Assembly: GCF_003287875.1 (NCBI RefSeq)
Contig: NZ_QMKK01000042.1
Coordinates: 186,001 to 250,000 of the forward strand
From: Martinezella tropici
Lineage (GTDB): Bacteria; Pseudomonadota; Alphaproteobacteria; Rhizobiales; Rhizobiaceae
DNA length: 64,000 nt
Direction of reading: 5' to 3'
Shown piece by piece: positions 31,851 to 39,895 of the stretch. A program made the position numbers and the translations under genes. Each line of letters begins with the position of its first letter. Position 1 is the first letter of the stretch. A model generated the notes under the pieces. That model was not told the DNA's origin. It saw only the letters and a program-made list of their open reading frames with translations, and searched no databases.

Positions 31851-32348
31851 ATGATGCCGCGAAAAACAGTGAACCAAAAGCTTTTGGCGAAGGCCGGCCT
31901 CGCGGTGATCCCGGTCATCTTAACCCTTGTCCTCGGACAGTGGGCGACCTTGCCGAACATTGAGGGTTGGTATGCAGGCCTTGCCAAGCCCGCTTTCAAT
32001 CCACCGAATTGGATCTTTGGACCGGTCTGGACCTTCCTTTATGCATCTATGTCCTTTGCAGTCTGGCGCATATGGATACTTCCAGGTGATCAACCGCAAA
32101 AGTCGGCGGCGCTCATTTGCTTTTATCTGCAACTGGCGCTCAATGCCGCATGGTCATGGGCGTTCTTTGGGCTCCATAGCCCGCTGCTTGGGCTTATCAA
32201 CATCGTTCCGCAATGGATTTTAATCCTCCTCACAATCCTCAAGTTTCGCCTTGTCGACCGAATTGCTGCTCATAGCCTTGCGCCTCTCGCTGTTTGGGTT
32301 GCCTTCGCGATAGCGCTCAATTTCGAAATCTGGCAGCTAAATCGCTGA
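31851..32348 (+). CDS. tspO: TspO/MBR family membrane protein
   Basis: A 165-residue protein with five transmembrane helices. Typical motifs are WYAGLAKPAFNPPNWIFGPV after TM1, WTFLYASMSFAVWRIW in TM2, LQLALNAAWSWAFFGLHSP and a closing helix with IALNFEIWQLN. TspO (CrtK) binds tetrapyrroles such as protoporphyrin IX and affects stress or pigment gene expression in alphaproteobacteria. Two ATG codons (31851, 31854) are possible; AGAGAG precedes them. Divergent from rpoE with a probable ECF11 promoter. Confidence 0.93.
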   Translation: MMPRKTVNQKLLAKAGLAVIPVILTLVLGQWATLPNIEGWYAGLAKPAFNPPNWIFGPVWTFLYASMSFAVWRIWILPGDQPQKSAALICFYLQLALNAAWSWAFFGLHSPLLGLINIVPQWILILLTILKFRLVDRIAAHSLAPLAVWVAFAIALNFEIWQLNR

Positions 32349-32387
32349 ATGTGCAAGCTGTCGCCAATAACGCCGCACATCTGACCC

Positions 32388-32819
32388 TCAGCCATGTGTA
32401 AGAGATCCGAAGAGGCGCGCCGTTATCGATTGCCCACAACCGGCGGCAATGCCTGAGAGGATCGTACCCCAACATAGATCGGCCAGGGTCAGAACAGTCG
32501 ACCAGTTCTTGAGTGTCGCCTGATTGGTCAAATCATAGGTAGCATAAGCCGTAAAGCCGAGCATCGCCCCGCACACTATCGCAGTCTGGATCGATTCTCC
32601 GATCAGCCCCGGGCGAACAGCGAGAAACGTAAGTCCAAGCGCATAAATCAGGTAGAACGCAATGGCAGGCGCGAGCCGGAAGTCAGCTGCAAGCATGTCT
32701 GCCATTACAGGCCGGTAAAGACGATCGATCATGCTGCTCAACCAGATAAAATCGATAGCGACGAACATGACCAATGTGACAACATAGGCGACGACATAAG
32801 TTTTCACCACATTCTCCAT
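32388..32819 (-). CDS. DUF2177 family membrane protein
   Basis: A 143-residue protein from ATG 32819, with GAAGGAAGG upstream. Four hydrophobic helices are visible: TYVVAYVVTLVMFVAIDFIW, LAPAIAFYLIYALGLTFLAV, AIVCGAMLGFTAYATYDLTN and LADLCWGTILSGIAAGCGQS. The FIWLSSM..LYRPVMADML and FTAYATYDLTNQATLKNW phrases are DUF2177 hallmarks. The function is unknown, but the family often sits next to cyclopropane-synthase-like and amine-oxidase-like genes, as here. It is the last gene of the operon running from 36659. Confidence 0.9.
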   Translation of the reverse strand: MENVVKTYVVAYVVTLVMFVAIDFIWLSSMIDRLYRPVMADMLAADFRLAPAIAFYLIYALGLTFLAVRPGLIGESIQTAIVCGAMLGFTAYATYDLTNQATLKNWSTVLTLADLCWGTILSGIAAGCGQSITARLFGSLTHG

Positions 32820-32839
32820 AGCGGCCTTCCTTCGGTCGA

Positions 32840-33211
32840 TCAGCGGATGCGTGTCCAATCGACACCCCTGCAAATCAGGCCGGCAATAACACAGCCCCTC
32901 GTGGACATTCGATCACCATCCACTTTCACGGTGATCCTGTAGCTCAAATCACGTTGGGGATCGAAAGCCTCACCGGAATAGACGCCATCTTCACTCGGCT
33001 TGATCGTCATCACCAGCTTGTCACCGGCTTTTTCGCTTGGCGTTCCCGGCTTGATCCAAGTATTGGTCGCACAAATGTCCGATCCGCAGGGGGCAACTCT
33101 CACTTTGGCATTGCCATCTGCCCGAGCCCATAGGCCCTCGATTCCGGCAGCTTGCGCATTAGTTGCAAGTGCTGCGGCCAGATGAACAACCGCTCCAATC
33201 ATCACTCTCAT
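32840..33211 (-). CDS. DUF2147 family protein, exported
   Basis: A 123-residue protein from ATG 33211 (AAGGAGATC upstream). Residues 1-21 are a signal peptide ending AQA. The mature part, GIEGLWARADGNAKVRVAPC, then LVMTIKPSEDGVYSGEAFDP and DLSYRITVKVDGDRMSTRGC with a closing ICRGVDWTR, is a DUF2147 beta-barrel: short, secreted, with a pair of Cys that could form a disulphide. In the lipid-remodelling operon between the CFA-type synthase and DUF2177. Role unknown. Confidence 0.88.
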   Translation of the reverse strand: MRVMIGAVVHLAAALATNAQAAGIEGLWARADGNAKVRVAPCGSDICATNTWIKPGTPSEKAGDKLVMTIKPSEDGVYSGEAFDPQRDLSYRITVKVDGDRMSTRGCVIAGLICRGVDWTRIR

Positions 33212-33239
33212 GCCTGGATCTCCTTCTAACCGCCGACCT

Positions 33240-34472
33240 TCATGCGTGCTCAAGTGTATAAAGTCCGACGTCGATGCTCCCCTCCTCAAAGCCGGCTTCG
33301 CAATAACAAAGGTAGTAGTGCCAAAGACGACGGAACCGCTCATCAAAGCCGAGGGCGGCAATGGCAGGCCAGCGCGCATGAAAACGAGTGCGCCACTCAA
33401 GAAGCGTCCGAGCATAGGATTTGCCGAAATGCTCTCTTGCGGCGAGCCTGAAGCCCGCCTTTTCAACAGCCGCCTCCAATGCGGGATCGGAGGGCAGAAA
33501 GCCGCCGGGAAAAACATACTTCTGGATGAAATCGGAACCGCGCCGATATGCATCAAAACGCTTTTCATCAATTGAGATCACCTGCAGCACAGCCTTGCCA
33601 CCTGGTCTCAAGCAACGTTTCAACGTCGAGAAATAGTCTGGCCAATAGGCCTCGCCGACTGCCTCGAACATTTCGATCGAAACGATCCGATCGAACTGGC
33701 CATTAAGATCACGGTAATCTTGCAGGCGCAGGTCCACCAGCTCTGTCACACCGGCATTTGCGGCCGTCTGCCTTGCCCAGGCAAGCTGTGAGGGTGACAA
33801 AGTGATACCGGTCACCTTGGCATTGGCACGGGCCGCCATGAATACGCAAAGAGCACCCCAGCCGCAGCCGATCTCCAAAACACTCTGGCTAGGATGGAGT
33901 GCAAGATTTTTGATAACTTGCTCAAGCTTTTTTTGCTGGGCGGCTTCGAGAGTATATGTTGGATCGTCAAAAATTCCCGAGGAATACAGCATCGTGGGGT
34001 CGAGCCATTGGCTGTAGAAATCGTTGCCGAGATCGTAATGTGCCTCGATATTGCGACGGCTGCCATGCTTCGTATTGGCGTTGAGAAAATGTTTTGCCCT
34101 ATTGAAGAGCCGCATCGTCGCGCTGCCTTCAATAGCCGGCGCTAACGCTTCGATGTTTTTGGCAGCAAAGCGGATGACTGCGGTCAAATCGGGCGTCGTC
34201 CAGTCCTCATTGATGTAACTCTCCGCAAAGCCGATATCTCCCGCAAGGATCAAGCGAGGCAACAGGCGCCAACGCCGCATGTTGATGATAGCCTCCGGCC
34301 CTGGTTCAGCGCCGTATTTTTCGACAACCTGCCCTGATGGCAACGAAATCTTCACGTGACCGTAGCGAACGTCGCACAACAAACTCATGAGAAGACGGCT
34401 GACAAGACCAAACCTCTCGGTGCTATCGGACGCACGCATCGAAGCGCCGGAGAATTCGTCAAAATGGCTCAT
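33240..34472 (-). CDS. Cyclopropane-fatty-acyl-phospholipid synthase family methyltransferase
   Basis: About 410 residues from ATG 34472, with AAGG 9 bases upstream. A TTG at 34479-34481 is less likely. Residues 20-110 are the N-terminal CFA region (LPSGQVVEKYGAEPGPEAII); then HYDLGNDFYSQWLDPTMLYS, the SAM-binding VLEIGCGWGALCVFMA, IVSIEMFEAVGEAYWPDYFS and LQVISIDEKRF. CFA synthases transfer a methylene from SAM to unsaturated phospholipid chains; cfa genes are known RpoE targets in Rhodobacter. It overlaps the DUF1365 gene by 14 bp. Confidence 0.92.
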   Translation of the reverse strand: MSHFDEFSGASMRASDSTERFGLVSRLLMSLLCDVRYGHVKISLPSGQVVEKYGAEPGPEAIINMRRWRLLPRLILAGDIGFAESYINEDWTTPDLTAVIRFAAKNIEALAPAIEGSATMRLFNRAKHFLNANTKHGSRRNIEAHYDLGNDFYSQWLDPTMLYSSGIFDDPTYTLEAAQQKKLEQVIKNLALHPSQSVLEIGCGWGALCVFMAARANAKVTGITLSPSQLAWARQTAANAGVTELVDLRLQDYRDLNGQFDRIVSIEMFEAVGEAYWPDYFSTLKRCLRPGGKAVLQVISIDEKRFDAYRRGSDFIQKYVFPGGFLPSDPALEAAVEKAGFRLAAREHFGKSYARTLLEWRTRFHARWPAIAALGFDERFRRLWHYYLCYCEAGFEEGSIDVGLYTLEHA

Positions 34473-35292
34473 GAACTTCAACCTTGGAATTGCGTGTTTT
34501 CCCGTCAGCGGGAAATGGGCGAACGAACGAAACAGGGCTTTCAGGAGGAAGGGGGCGTATCCGCAAGCCGATACCTTTCAACCAGATCTTAAGCGCTTCC
34601 CAATGGATACCTCCGACAACACGAAGTGTGAGGAAAGGGATCGCAAAAAATGCCCGTAGCAACGCGCGATCCGTAAGCTCGCAACGGCGTGCCAGATGCC
34701 TGGCTGTCAGTACCGGCCCATCACAATCGAAAGTCTCGATTCGGATGGAAAGAACATCGGTTGGGGGCAAGACGCGAAACTGGTATCGTAGATCCATGTC
34801 CATAAAGGGCGAGACGTAGAAGGCCTTGTCGCATTGCTGAATAATTTGCGATCCGTCGTTCGCCTCGACCGGGATCATGTAGCCATGCCGCTCACCGAAC
34901 GTATTGTCCACTTCCCAGAGGATGGCTTTGAGCGACGCATCCTTCGAGTAACAGAAGAACACACTGAGTGGATTGAAAGCCCAACCGAACAGTCGGGGCA
35001 TGGTCAGCAACCGCACTGGACCGCCATCCGGCTCGATGCCGACGCTACGCATACTCCTCTCGACCTGTTTCTTCAGATCGTCCCCTGACCGGTCGCCTCG
35101 ATCCCTGCGATAGAAGGAGAAAAGGTTGAAACGGTCGATGGAAAGAAGGCGGAGCCGCCGATCGATCCGGTCAAGCTCATCGAGATCGAGCAGCAGAGAA
35201 TAGATCCTGTAGCTCAGCTTGTGCTGCTTCGGCCTTACACGAGCATGCGTGACCAGGCCGGAAAAGAGTGCAGATTGAAGGTCCGCACTCAT
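34459..35292 (-). CDS. DUF1365 family protein
   Basis: A 277-residue protein: SALFSGLVTHARVRPKQHKL, then SYRIYSLLLDLDELD, LTMPRLFGWAFNPLSVFFCY, and HVSPF-like AFYVSPFMDMDLRYQFRVLP. This is the standard DUF1365 layout. The family has no proven reaction, but it is nearly always encoded between an amine-oxidase-like FAD protein and a CFA-type synthase, as here, and so is thought to take part in lipid modification. It overlaps its upstream neighbour by 4 bp (ATGA), indicating one operon. Confidence 0.92.
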   Translation of the reverse strand: MSADLQSALFSGLVTHARVRPKQHKLSYRIYSLLLDLDELDRIDRRLRLLSIDRFNLFSFYRRDRGDRSGDDLKKQVERSMRSVGIEPDGGPVRLLTMPRLFGWAFNPLSVFFCYSKDASLKAILWEVDNTFGERHGYMIPVEANDGSQIIQQCDKAFYVSPFMDMDLRYQFRVLPPTDVLSIRIETFDCDGPVLTARHLARRCELTDRALLRAFFAIPFLTLRVVGGIHWEALKIWLKGIGLRIRPLPPESPVSFVRPFPADGKTRNSKVEVHEPF

Positions 35293-36659
35293 GCGGTAAC
35301 CTCCACGTCCAACGGCAGCTCGGCGAAGCGATCAATTGGCTTGCGCACGATCCGGGAACTTTCCTGCGGCACCTGCCAGGGTCGCCGCAAGCCGCCGAGA
35401 TCCTCGGCAACCGCAAGGCCCGCCTGAATGCCGTCCTCGTGAAAACCCGCGCCGAAATGCGCGCCGCAGAACCAGGTATTGCGGACACCTTGAAGCGACC
35501 AGACTTCCTTCTGTGCGCGATCGGTCAAGAGATCGAAAACGGGATGTTCATATGTCTCACGGCAGATGACGGTTTCCTCCTTCGGCGCCCGTCGCGGATT
35601 AAGCGTGACGAAGGTCGACGGTGCCGCTCCCAACGGCTGCAGTTTGTTCATCCAATAGGTGATGGAAGGCTGAATTGGCCCATCCCGCGTATCGGCCACA
35701 TAGTTCCAACTGGACCAGGCCGCCCGCCGTTTTGGCATCAACGCCACATCGCCATGCAGGACCGCCTCGTTCCGCGAATAGCGGAAGGCGCCCAAAATAC
35801 GTCTTTCCTCGGTGCTTGCGTCCACAAGCATTCGAAGCGCCTGGTCAGCATGGGTTGCTATCACCACATCGTCGAAGAGGTGATGGCCGCCGGTGCCGTC
35901 CTCAAGCTCTACGCGATGTGATCCGCGCCTTATCGACTTTACTGGCGTCGACAACCGGATGCGGTCGAAAAAGCTGCTGGTCATGCGGGCAACATATTCG
36001 CGGCTGCCCCCCCTTACAGTGCGCCACACAGGGCGGCCCCATAATTCCAACAGCCCGTGATTACTGCAGAATTTCACGAAATTTGCTGCCGGATAAGCAC
36101 CGACCTGCATCGCAGGCGTAGACCAGATCGCCGCAGCCATCGGATAGAGATGGTCATCGCGGAAGGCGCAGCTGTAGCCGTTGCGCGAGAGATACTCATC
36201 GAGCGAAATGCCGTCCATGTCGGGCAAGTCCCGCGGCGCATTACGGTAGAAGCGCACCAGATCGCGCATCATTGACCAGAAGCGAGGGCTGACGACGTTT
36301 GATTTCTGCGCCAAGAGACCGAGCCCTGTACCGCCGGAATATTCATACGTGCCATCGTTGATCGAAACGGCAAAGGACATATTGGAGGTAGCCGTTGGCA
36401 CATCGAGCGCGCGGAACAAAGCCGTCAGATTGGGATATGTAACCTCGTTGTAGACAATGAAGCCGGTATCGACGGATACAGGACCCGCGGCGCTTTCGAA
36501 TTTTACCGTATTGCTGTGGCCGCCGAGCCGATCGCTTGCTTCGAAGACGGTCACATCATGGCGCGTTGAGAGCAGCCAAGCTGCCGAAAGTCCCGAAATA
36601 CCGCTGCCTATGACCGCAATGTTCAGGCGGCGGCCGCCGTTTCGATCGTAGTGACCCAT
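35289..36659 (-). CDS. FAD-dependent amine-oxidase-like oxidoreductase
   Basis: About 456 residues from ATG 36659 (GGGAGACGAGGG upstream). The FAD-binding start is LNIAVIGSGISGLSAAWLLS followed by VTVFEASDRLGGHSNTVKF. VDTGFIVYNEVTYPNLTALF is typical of the subgroup linked to DUF1365 and CFA synthase. The C-terminus RNTWFCGAHFGAGFHEDGIQ is the usual FAD-closing segment. It probably oxidises or desaturates a lipid acyl chain; in Rhodobacter a similar gene belongs to the furan fatty acid region. First gene of the six-gene operon. Confidence 0.92.
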   Translation of the reverse strand: MGHYDRNGGRRLNIAVIGSGISGLSAAWLLSTRHDVTVFEASDRLGGHSNTVKFESAAGPVSVDTGFIVYNEVTYPNLTALFRALDVPTATSNMSFAVSINDGTYEYSGGTGLGLLAQKSNVVSPRFWSMMRDLVRFYRNAPRDLPDMDGISLDEYLSRNGYSCAFRDDHLYPMAAAIWSTPAMQVGAYPAANFVKFCSNHGLLELWGRPVWRTVRGGSREYVARMTSSFFDRIRLSTPVKSIRRGSHRVELEDGTGGHHLFDDVVIATHADQALRMLVDASTEERRILGAFRYSRNEAVLHGDVALMPKRRAAWSSWNYVADTRDGPIQPSITYWMNKLQPLGAAPSTFVTLNPRRAPKEETVICRETYEHPVFDLLTDRAQKEVWSLQGVRNTWFCGAHFGAGFHEDGIQAGLAVAEDLGGLRRPWQVPQESSRIVRKPIDRFAELPLDVEVTA

Positions 36660-36829
36660 AAAATCCCTCGTCTCCCGCAATAAGCTCTTGGCTTTCGAAA
36701 CAGATACGGAGGGCGGCGGCGGCTGGTTTCGTAAAAGTTGAGATTTTTTTCGAGCGCTATGAAACCGGTCCCAGAGATCGTCCGTAAATAAGGCGTAACC
36801 TCATAGCAGCGCATCAATGCGAGCAACGG

Positions 36830-37630
36830 ATGGATTGGCTTCTTCTGATGATCATCGCAGGCGGCATATCGCTGGCCATGACCGGTGCCTGGATCGCGCA
36901 GCGTGTGACCGGCAAGAGCGGCTGGATCGATACCATTTGGTCTGCAGCTGTCGGCTTGGGCGGCATCCCCGCCGCCGTCTCAGCACAAGGTCCGTTCGCT
37001 CGCCGGATGACGATAATCCTGGTCGTGACAGCCTGGGCGCTGCGGCTCGCCTGGCATATTGGAGCACGCACCAAAGGCGGTGGCGAAGATCCACGCTATG
37101 CCAAACTGATGAAGGACTGGGGCGCCAGTGCCGGCTCGCGCCTCTTTATCTTTCTGCAGGTTCAGGCGCTTGCGGCTTTCGTCCTCGTATTCGCAATCTA
37201 TCTCGCGGCGATCAATGACAAGGCCTATCCAGCAGTAACGGATTGGCTTGCCGTGTTACTTGCCGCCGCGGCTCTCGCCGGCGAGACAATTTCGGACGCA
37301 CAGCTCGCCCGATTTCGTCGAAGGCCGGAAGCCAGGAGTGAGGTCTGCGAGTCGGGGCTGTGGCGTTATTCCCGCCATCCCAACTATTTTTTCGAATGGC
37401 TGTTCTGGTGCTGCCTTCCGCTATTCGCCGTCACAAGCTCGGCTACGAGTTTTTTATCGTTGCTCGCACCGGCGTTGATGTATTGGCTGTTGGTGCATGT
37501 ATCCGGAATTCCCCCGTTGGAAGAGCATATGCTTCGCTCGCGCGGCGATAAATTTCGCGCGCTGCGGAAGCGTGTGAACGCCTTCTTCCCAGGCCCACGC
37601 AAATCTGAATTCGTTTCCCAGGGAGAATAG
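36830..37630 (+). CDS. DUF1295 family membrane protein
   Basis: A 266-residue multi-pass protein (about six to seven helices, for example LLLMIIAGGISLAMTGAWIA and LFIFLQVQALAAFVLVFAIY). The steroid-5-alpha-reductase-like C-terminus is seen in CESGLWRYSRHPNYFFEWLF and HVSGIPPLEEHMLRSRGDKF. DUF1295 enzymes are membrane NADPH reductases or related; the lipid-type neighbour genes fit. It leads the forward operon, followed after 3 bp by the methyltransferase at 37634, and is divergent from the FAD gene across 170 bp. Confidence 0.9.
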   Translation: MDWLLLMIIAGGISLAMTGAWIAQRVTGKSGWIDTIWSAAVGLGGIPAAVSAQGPFARRMTIILVVTAWALRLAWHIGARTKGGGEDPRYAKLMKDWGASAGSRLFIFLQVQALAAFVLVFAIYLAAINDKAYPAVTDWLAVLLAAAALAGETISDAQLARFRRRPEARSEVCESGLWRYSRHPNYFFEWLFWCCLPLFAVTSSATSFLSLLAPALMYWLLVHVSGIPPLEEHMLRSRGDKFRALRKRVNAFFPGPRKSEFVSQGE

Positions 37631-37633
37631 CCG

Positions 37634-38662
37634 ATGAATATGCTGGCATTTGCGATCAGCGCTGCAGAGCGCGCGCCACTTACAGACAGTATGACGCTGG
37701 CTGGGATAGATTATCTGTGCGCTCGCACCAAACACCGTCTATCGACGACTTCGCAAGATGCTGAAAATATGTTTGTCGAGGCAATGGGCAATTTTCCGAT
37801 AGCGACGCACACTAATGAGGCCAATCGCCAGCATTATGAAGTCCCGGCGGAGTTCTTCAGCCTGACCCTCGGGCCTCAACGAAAATACTCTTGCTGCCTT
37901 TATACGAACCCCCATACGACGCTGGCGGAAGCCGAGGCCTATGCACTTGCCGAAACTGTAGAGCATGCCGAAATCAAGGATGGAAACAGTATCCTGGAAC
38001 TGGGTTGCGGCTGGGGTTCACTGTCGCTCTATCTTGCACAGCAATTTCCCAATTCGCGAATTACATCGGTTTCAAACTCCGCCTCACAACGCGAATACAT
38101 TCTCGCCATGGCGCACAAGCACGGTCTCGGCAATCTGACCGTCATCACGGCAGATATGAACGGCTTTACGACCGAGGAACGCTTTGATCGTGTGATCTCA
38201 GTCGAGATGTTCGAGCATATGTCCAACTGGCGCACCTTGCTGGAGCGTGTCCGCGGATGGCTCAATCCGCACGGCAAGCTCTTCCTCCATGTCTTCACCC
38301 ACAAGGACCGCTCCTATCGCTTCAACCACCAGGATCCGGCCGACTGGATTGCCCGTCATTTCTTTACCGGCGGCATCATGCCGGCACATGATCTGCCCCA
38401 TCGCTTTGCCGACCTGTTTTCAGTCGAACTGGAATGGCGCTGGTCTGGGACGCATTACCGACGAACGGCGCTCAACTGGCTCGCCAACTTCGACCGCGAG
38501 ATGGATCGCATCCAGCCGATCTTCGCTAAAGTCTATGGCAGGGACAGCACGCTCTGGCAGCGCCGCTGGCGGCTATTTTTTCTGGCCACCGCAGGCCTGT
38601 TCGGTCATGATAAGGGTCATGTCTGGGGAGTAGGTCACTATCTTCTGAGGCCGGCGGGATGA
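37634..38662 (+). CDS. CFA-synthase-like SAM methyltransferase (second copy)
   Basis: A 342-residue protein, about 70 residues shorter than the CFA synthase at 33240. The core has HYEVPAEFFSLTLGPQRKYS (substrate motif with Cys-Cys-Leu-Tyr next), SILELGCGWGSLSLYLAQQF for SAM, FDRVISVEMFEHMSNWRTLL and LFLHVFTHKDRSYRFN. The pattern is that of the shorter branch near coclaurine-type N-methyltransferases; in Rhodobacter a methyltransferase of this type (UfaM) starts methylated furan fatty acid synthesis. The assignment to that step is inference. It overlaps the next gene by 4 bp. Confidence 0.88.
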   Translation: MNMLAFAISAAERAPLTDSMTLAGIDYLCARTKHRLSTTSQDAENMFVEAMGNFPIATHTNEANRQHYEVPAEFFSLTLGPQRKYSCCLYTNPHTTLAEAEAYALAETVEHAEIKDGNSILELGCGWGSLSLYLAQQFPNSRITSVSNSASQREYILAMAHKHGLGNLTVITADMNGFTTEERFDRVISVEMFEHMSNWRTLLERVRGWLNPHGKLFLHVFTHKDRSYRFNHQDPADWIARHFFTGGIMPAHDLPHRFADLFSVELEWRWSGTHYRRTALNWLANFDREMDRIQPIFAKVYGRDSTLWQRRWRLFFLATAGLFGHDKGHVWGVGHYLLRPAG

Positions 38663-39189
38663 GGCAGCCCGCGCTGGATCCAAGGACTGGGGCAACGGTT
38701 AGCATCACCTGGGTTATCATAGCCAATAAACCCTTCTATCCATTTTATGTCTGGTGGCTGGTTGGCGATGGCGTAGCAACGTCAGCTATAACGCTCGCCG
38801 CGATTCCCTTATTTTTGGCGATCCCATTGATAGCTAGAAAATCGTCGTTCAGTGCCCGGTTGGCGCTGCCAATGATCGGCACGGTCGACACAGTATGCGA
38901 ATCCATCCTTTTTGGAAGAGCGTCTGCTACGCTCCTATTTCTTGCCCCCTGCATGGCGCTGACACTGGTTTCGTTCCAACCCGATGAGAAATGGTGGCAG
39001 CGGGGCCTTGTTTGCTTCATGTTTGTCTGCTTTGCGATATGCTGGTGGAGGCTCGAGGAGCCGGTCTTTCCGTGGGCCAGCGATCAGATCGCAATACTAT
39101 CGAGCATCAACGTTTTTGCGGTGGCCAGCCTGATGACGCTTATCGGCATACGCTATGCCGGAACATCGCCCGAAAACACGTCTTCCTAA
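38659..39189 (+). CDS. Unknown membrane protein coupled to the methyltransferase
   Basis: A 176-residue protein whose ATG overlaps the methyltransferase stop (ATGA). At least five hydrophobic helices are visible: FYPFYVWWLVGDGVATSAIT, LAAIPLFLAIPLIA, ATLLFLAPCMALTLVSF, GLVCFMFVCFAICWW and SINVFAVASLMTLIGIRYA. No motif is familiar to me. Placement as the third gene in a lipid-modification operon makes a membrane-bound partner (desaturase or transfer step, or anchoring) possible, but nothing in the sequence shows a catalytic centre such as His boxes. Confidence 0.7.
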   Translation: MRQPALDPRTGATVSITWVIIANKPFYPFYVWWLVGDGVATSAITLAAIPLFLAIPLIARKSSFSARLALPMIGTVDTVCESILFGRASATLLFLAPCMALTLVSFQPDEKWWQRGLVCFMFVCFAICWWRLEEPVFPWASDQIAILSSINVFAVASLMTLIGIRYAGTSPENTSS

Positions 39190-39895
39190 CCGAGTTGAGC
39201 TTAGGCGTAGCGATAGGGAATTCTTCAACAATCGCCACATTCGACGCTCTTGAAGGTATAGGGACCGACGACCCGGTTGTTACAAAAGCTAACCGTCTGA
39301 CATTTCCCAGTAACAGATATCGGCTATAGTCACCGAGGCAGGAACCGGAAGCAGACTGATACCCCAAGATCGTCGCTGGTTGCGATGCAAGCTCGGTGGC
39401 GTGCTCGGCGAGAAACAGGCCGATTCGCGACGCAATGGCCACAAAACGTCTTCGCGCGGAGATGTAGGTCTTTGCTTGAAAAACACCGGCCTCAAACTTG
39501 CAATGGCGACCTCCGTCTGTTGCGCGCCGAATGAGCGTGCCCGTACTCGGTGTCTGATGATCGCGTTTATTGGCCGATGGCGTCCGGCAGGCGCTGTGTA
39601 TGGCAATTCTGATCGGAACCCGCATTAATCAAGATCTCAAGATCACATTCAGCGCGCTTTCTAAACCGGAAAACAACCAAAATTTGCGGTAGCCACGCAT
39701 GCGAACCATCTATCCATCCTCACCAACGCGCTCTTTCGTGATCGTAGAAAACAGAGCCGGAAAACCGTGTCAATCAAAATGGATACAGTGGGGAGCTGCG
39801 ATCGCTGCCCTCTGGAACAAAGATGCCTCGTCAGCGATTAATTGGAACCGTTGCGAACAACCCATCTCTTGCGACGGCCACAGCTGGAGGCATAC
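39190..39895. other. 700-bp stretch without a recognised gene
   Basis: Between the lipid operon and the Nramp gene. Reading frames exist on both strands, but none has a family match or a good ribosome binding site. It must contain the Nramp promoter. No riboswitch structure was recognised by eye. Confidence 0.4.

Noticed and set aside
36660..36829. ECF11 promoter between the FAD gene and DUF1295
   Set aside because: Only GATCT or GATCG partial boxes with wrong spacing to a GTA were found, so control of these operons by RpoE rests on gene content, not on a seen promoter.
39140..39625. 161-residue reverse-strand reading frame
   Set aside because: No recognisable domain, no ribosome binding site and overlap with the end of the membrane-protein gene.
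39815..39850. GGAAC-N16-CG elements as EcfG general-stress promoters ahead of the Nramp gene
   Set aside because: The -10 reads CGATT rather than CGTT; with one mismatch such matches are common by chance.
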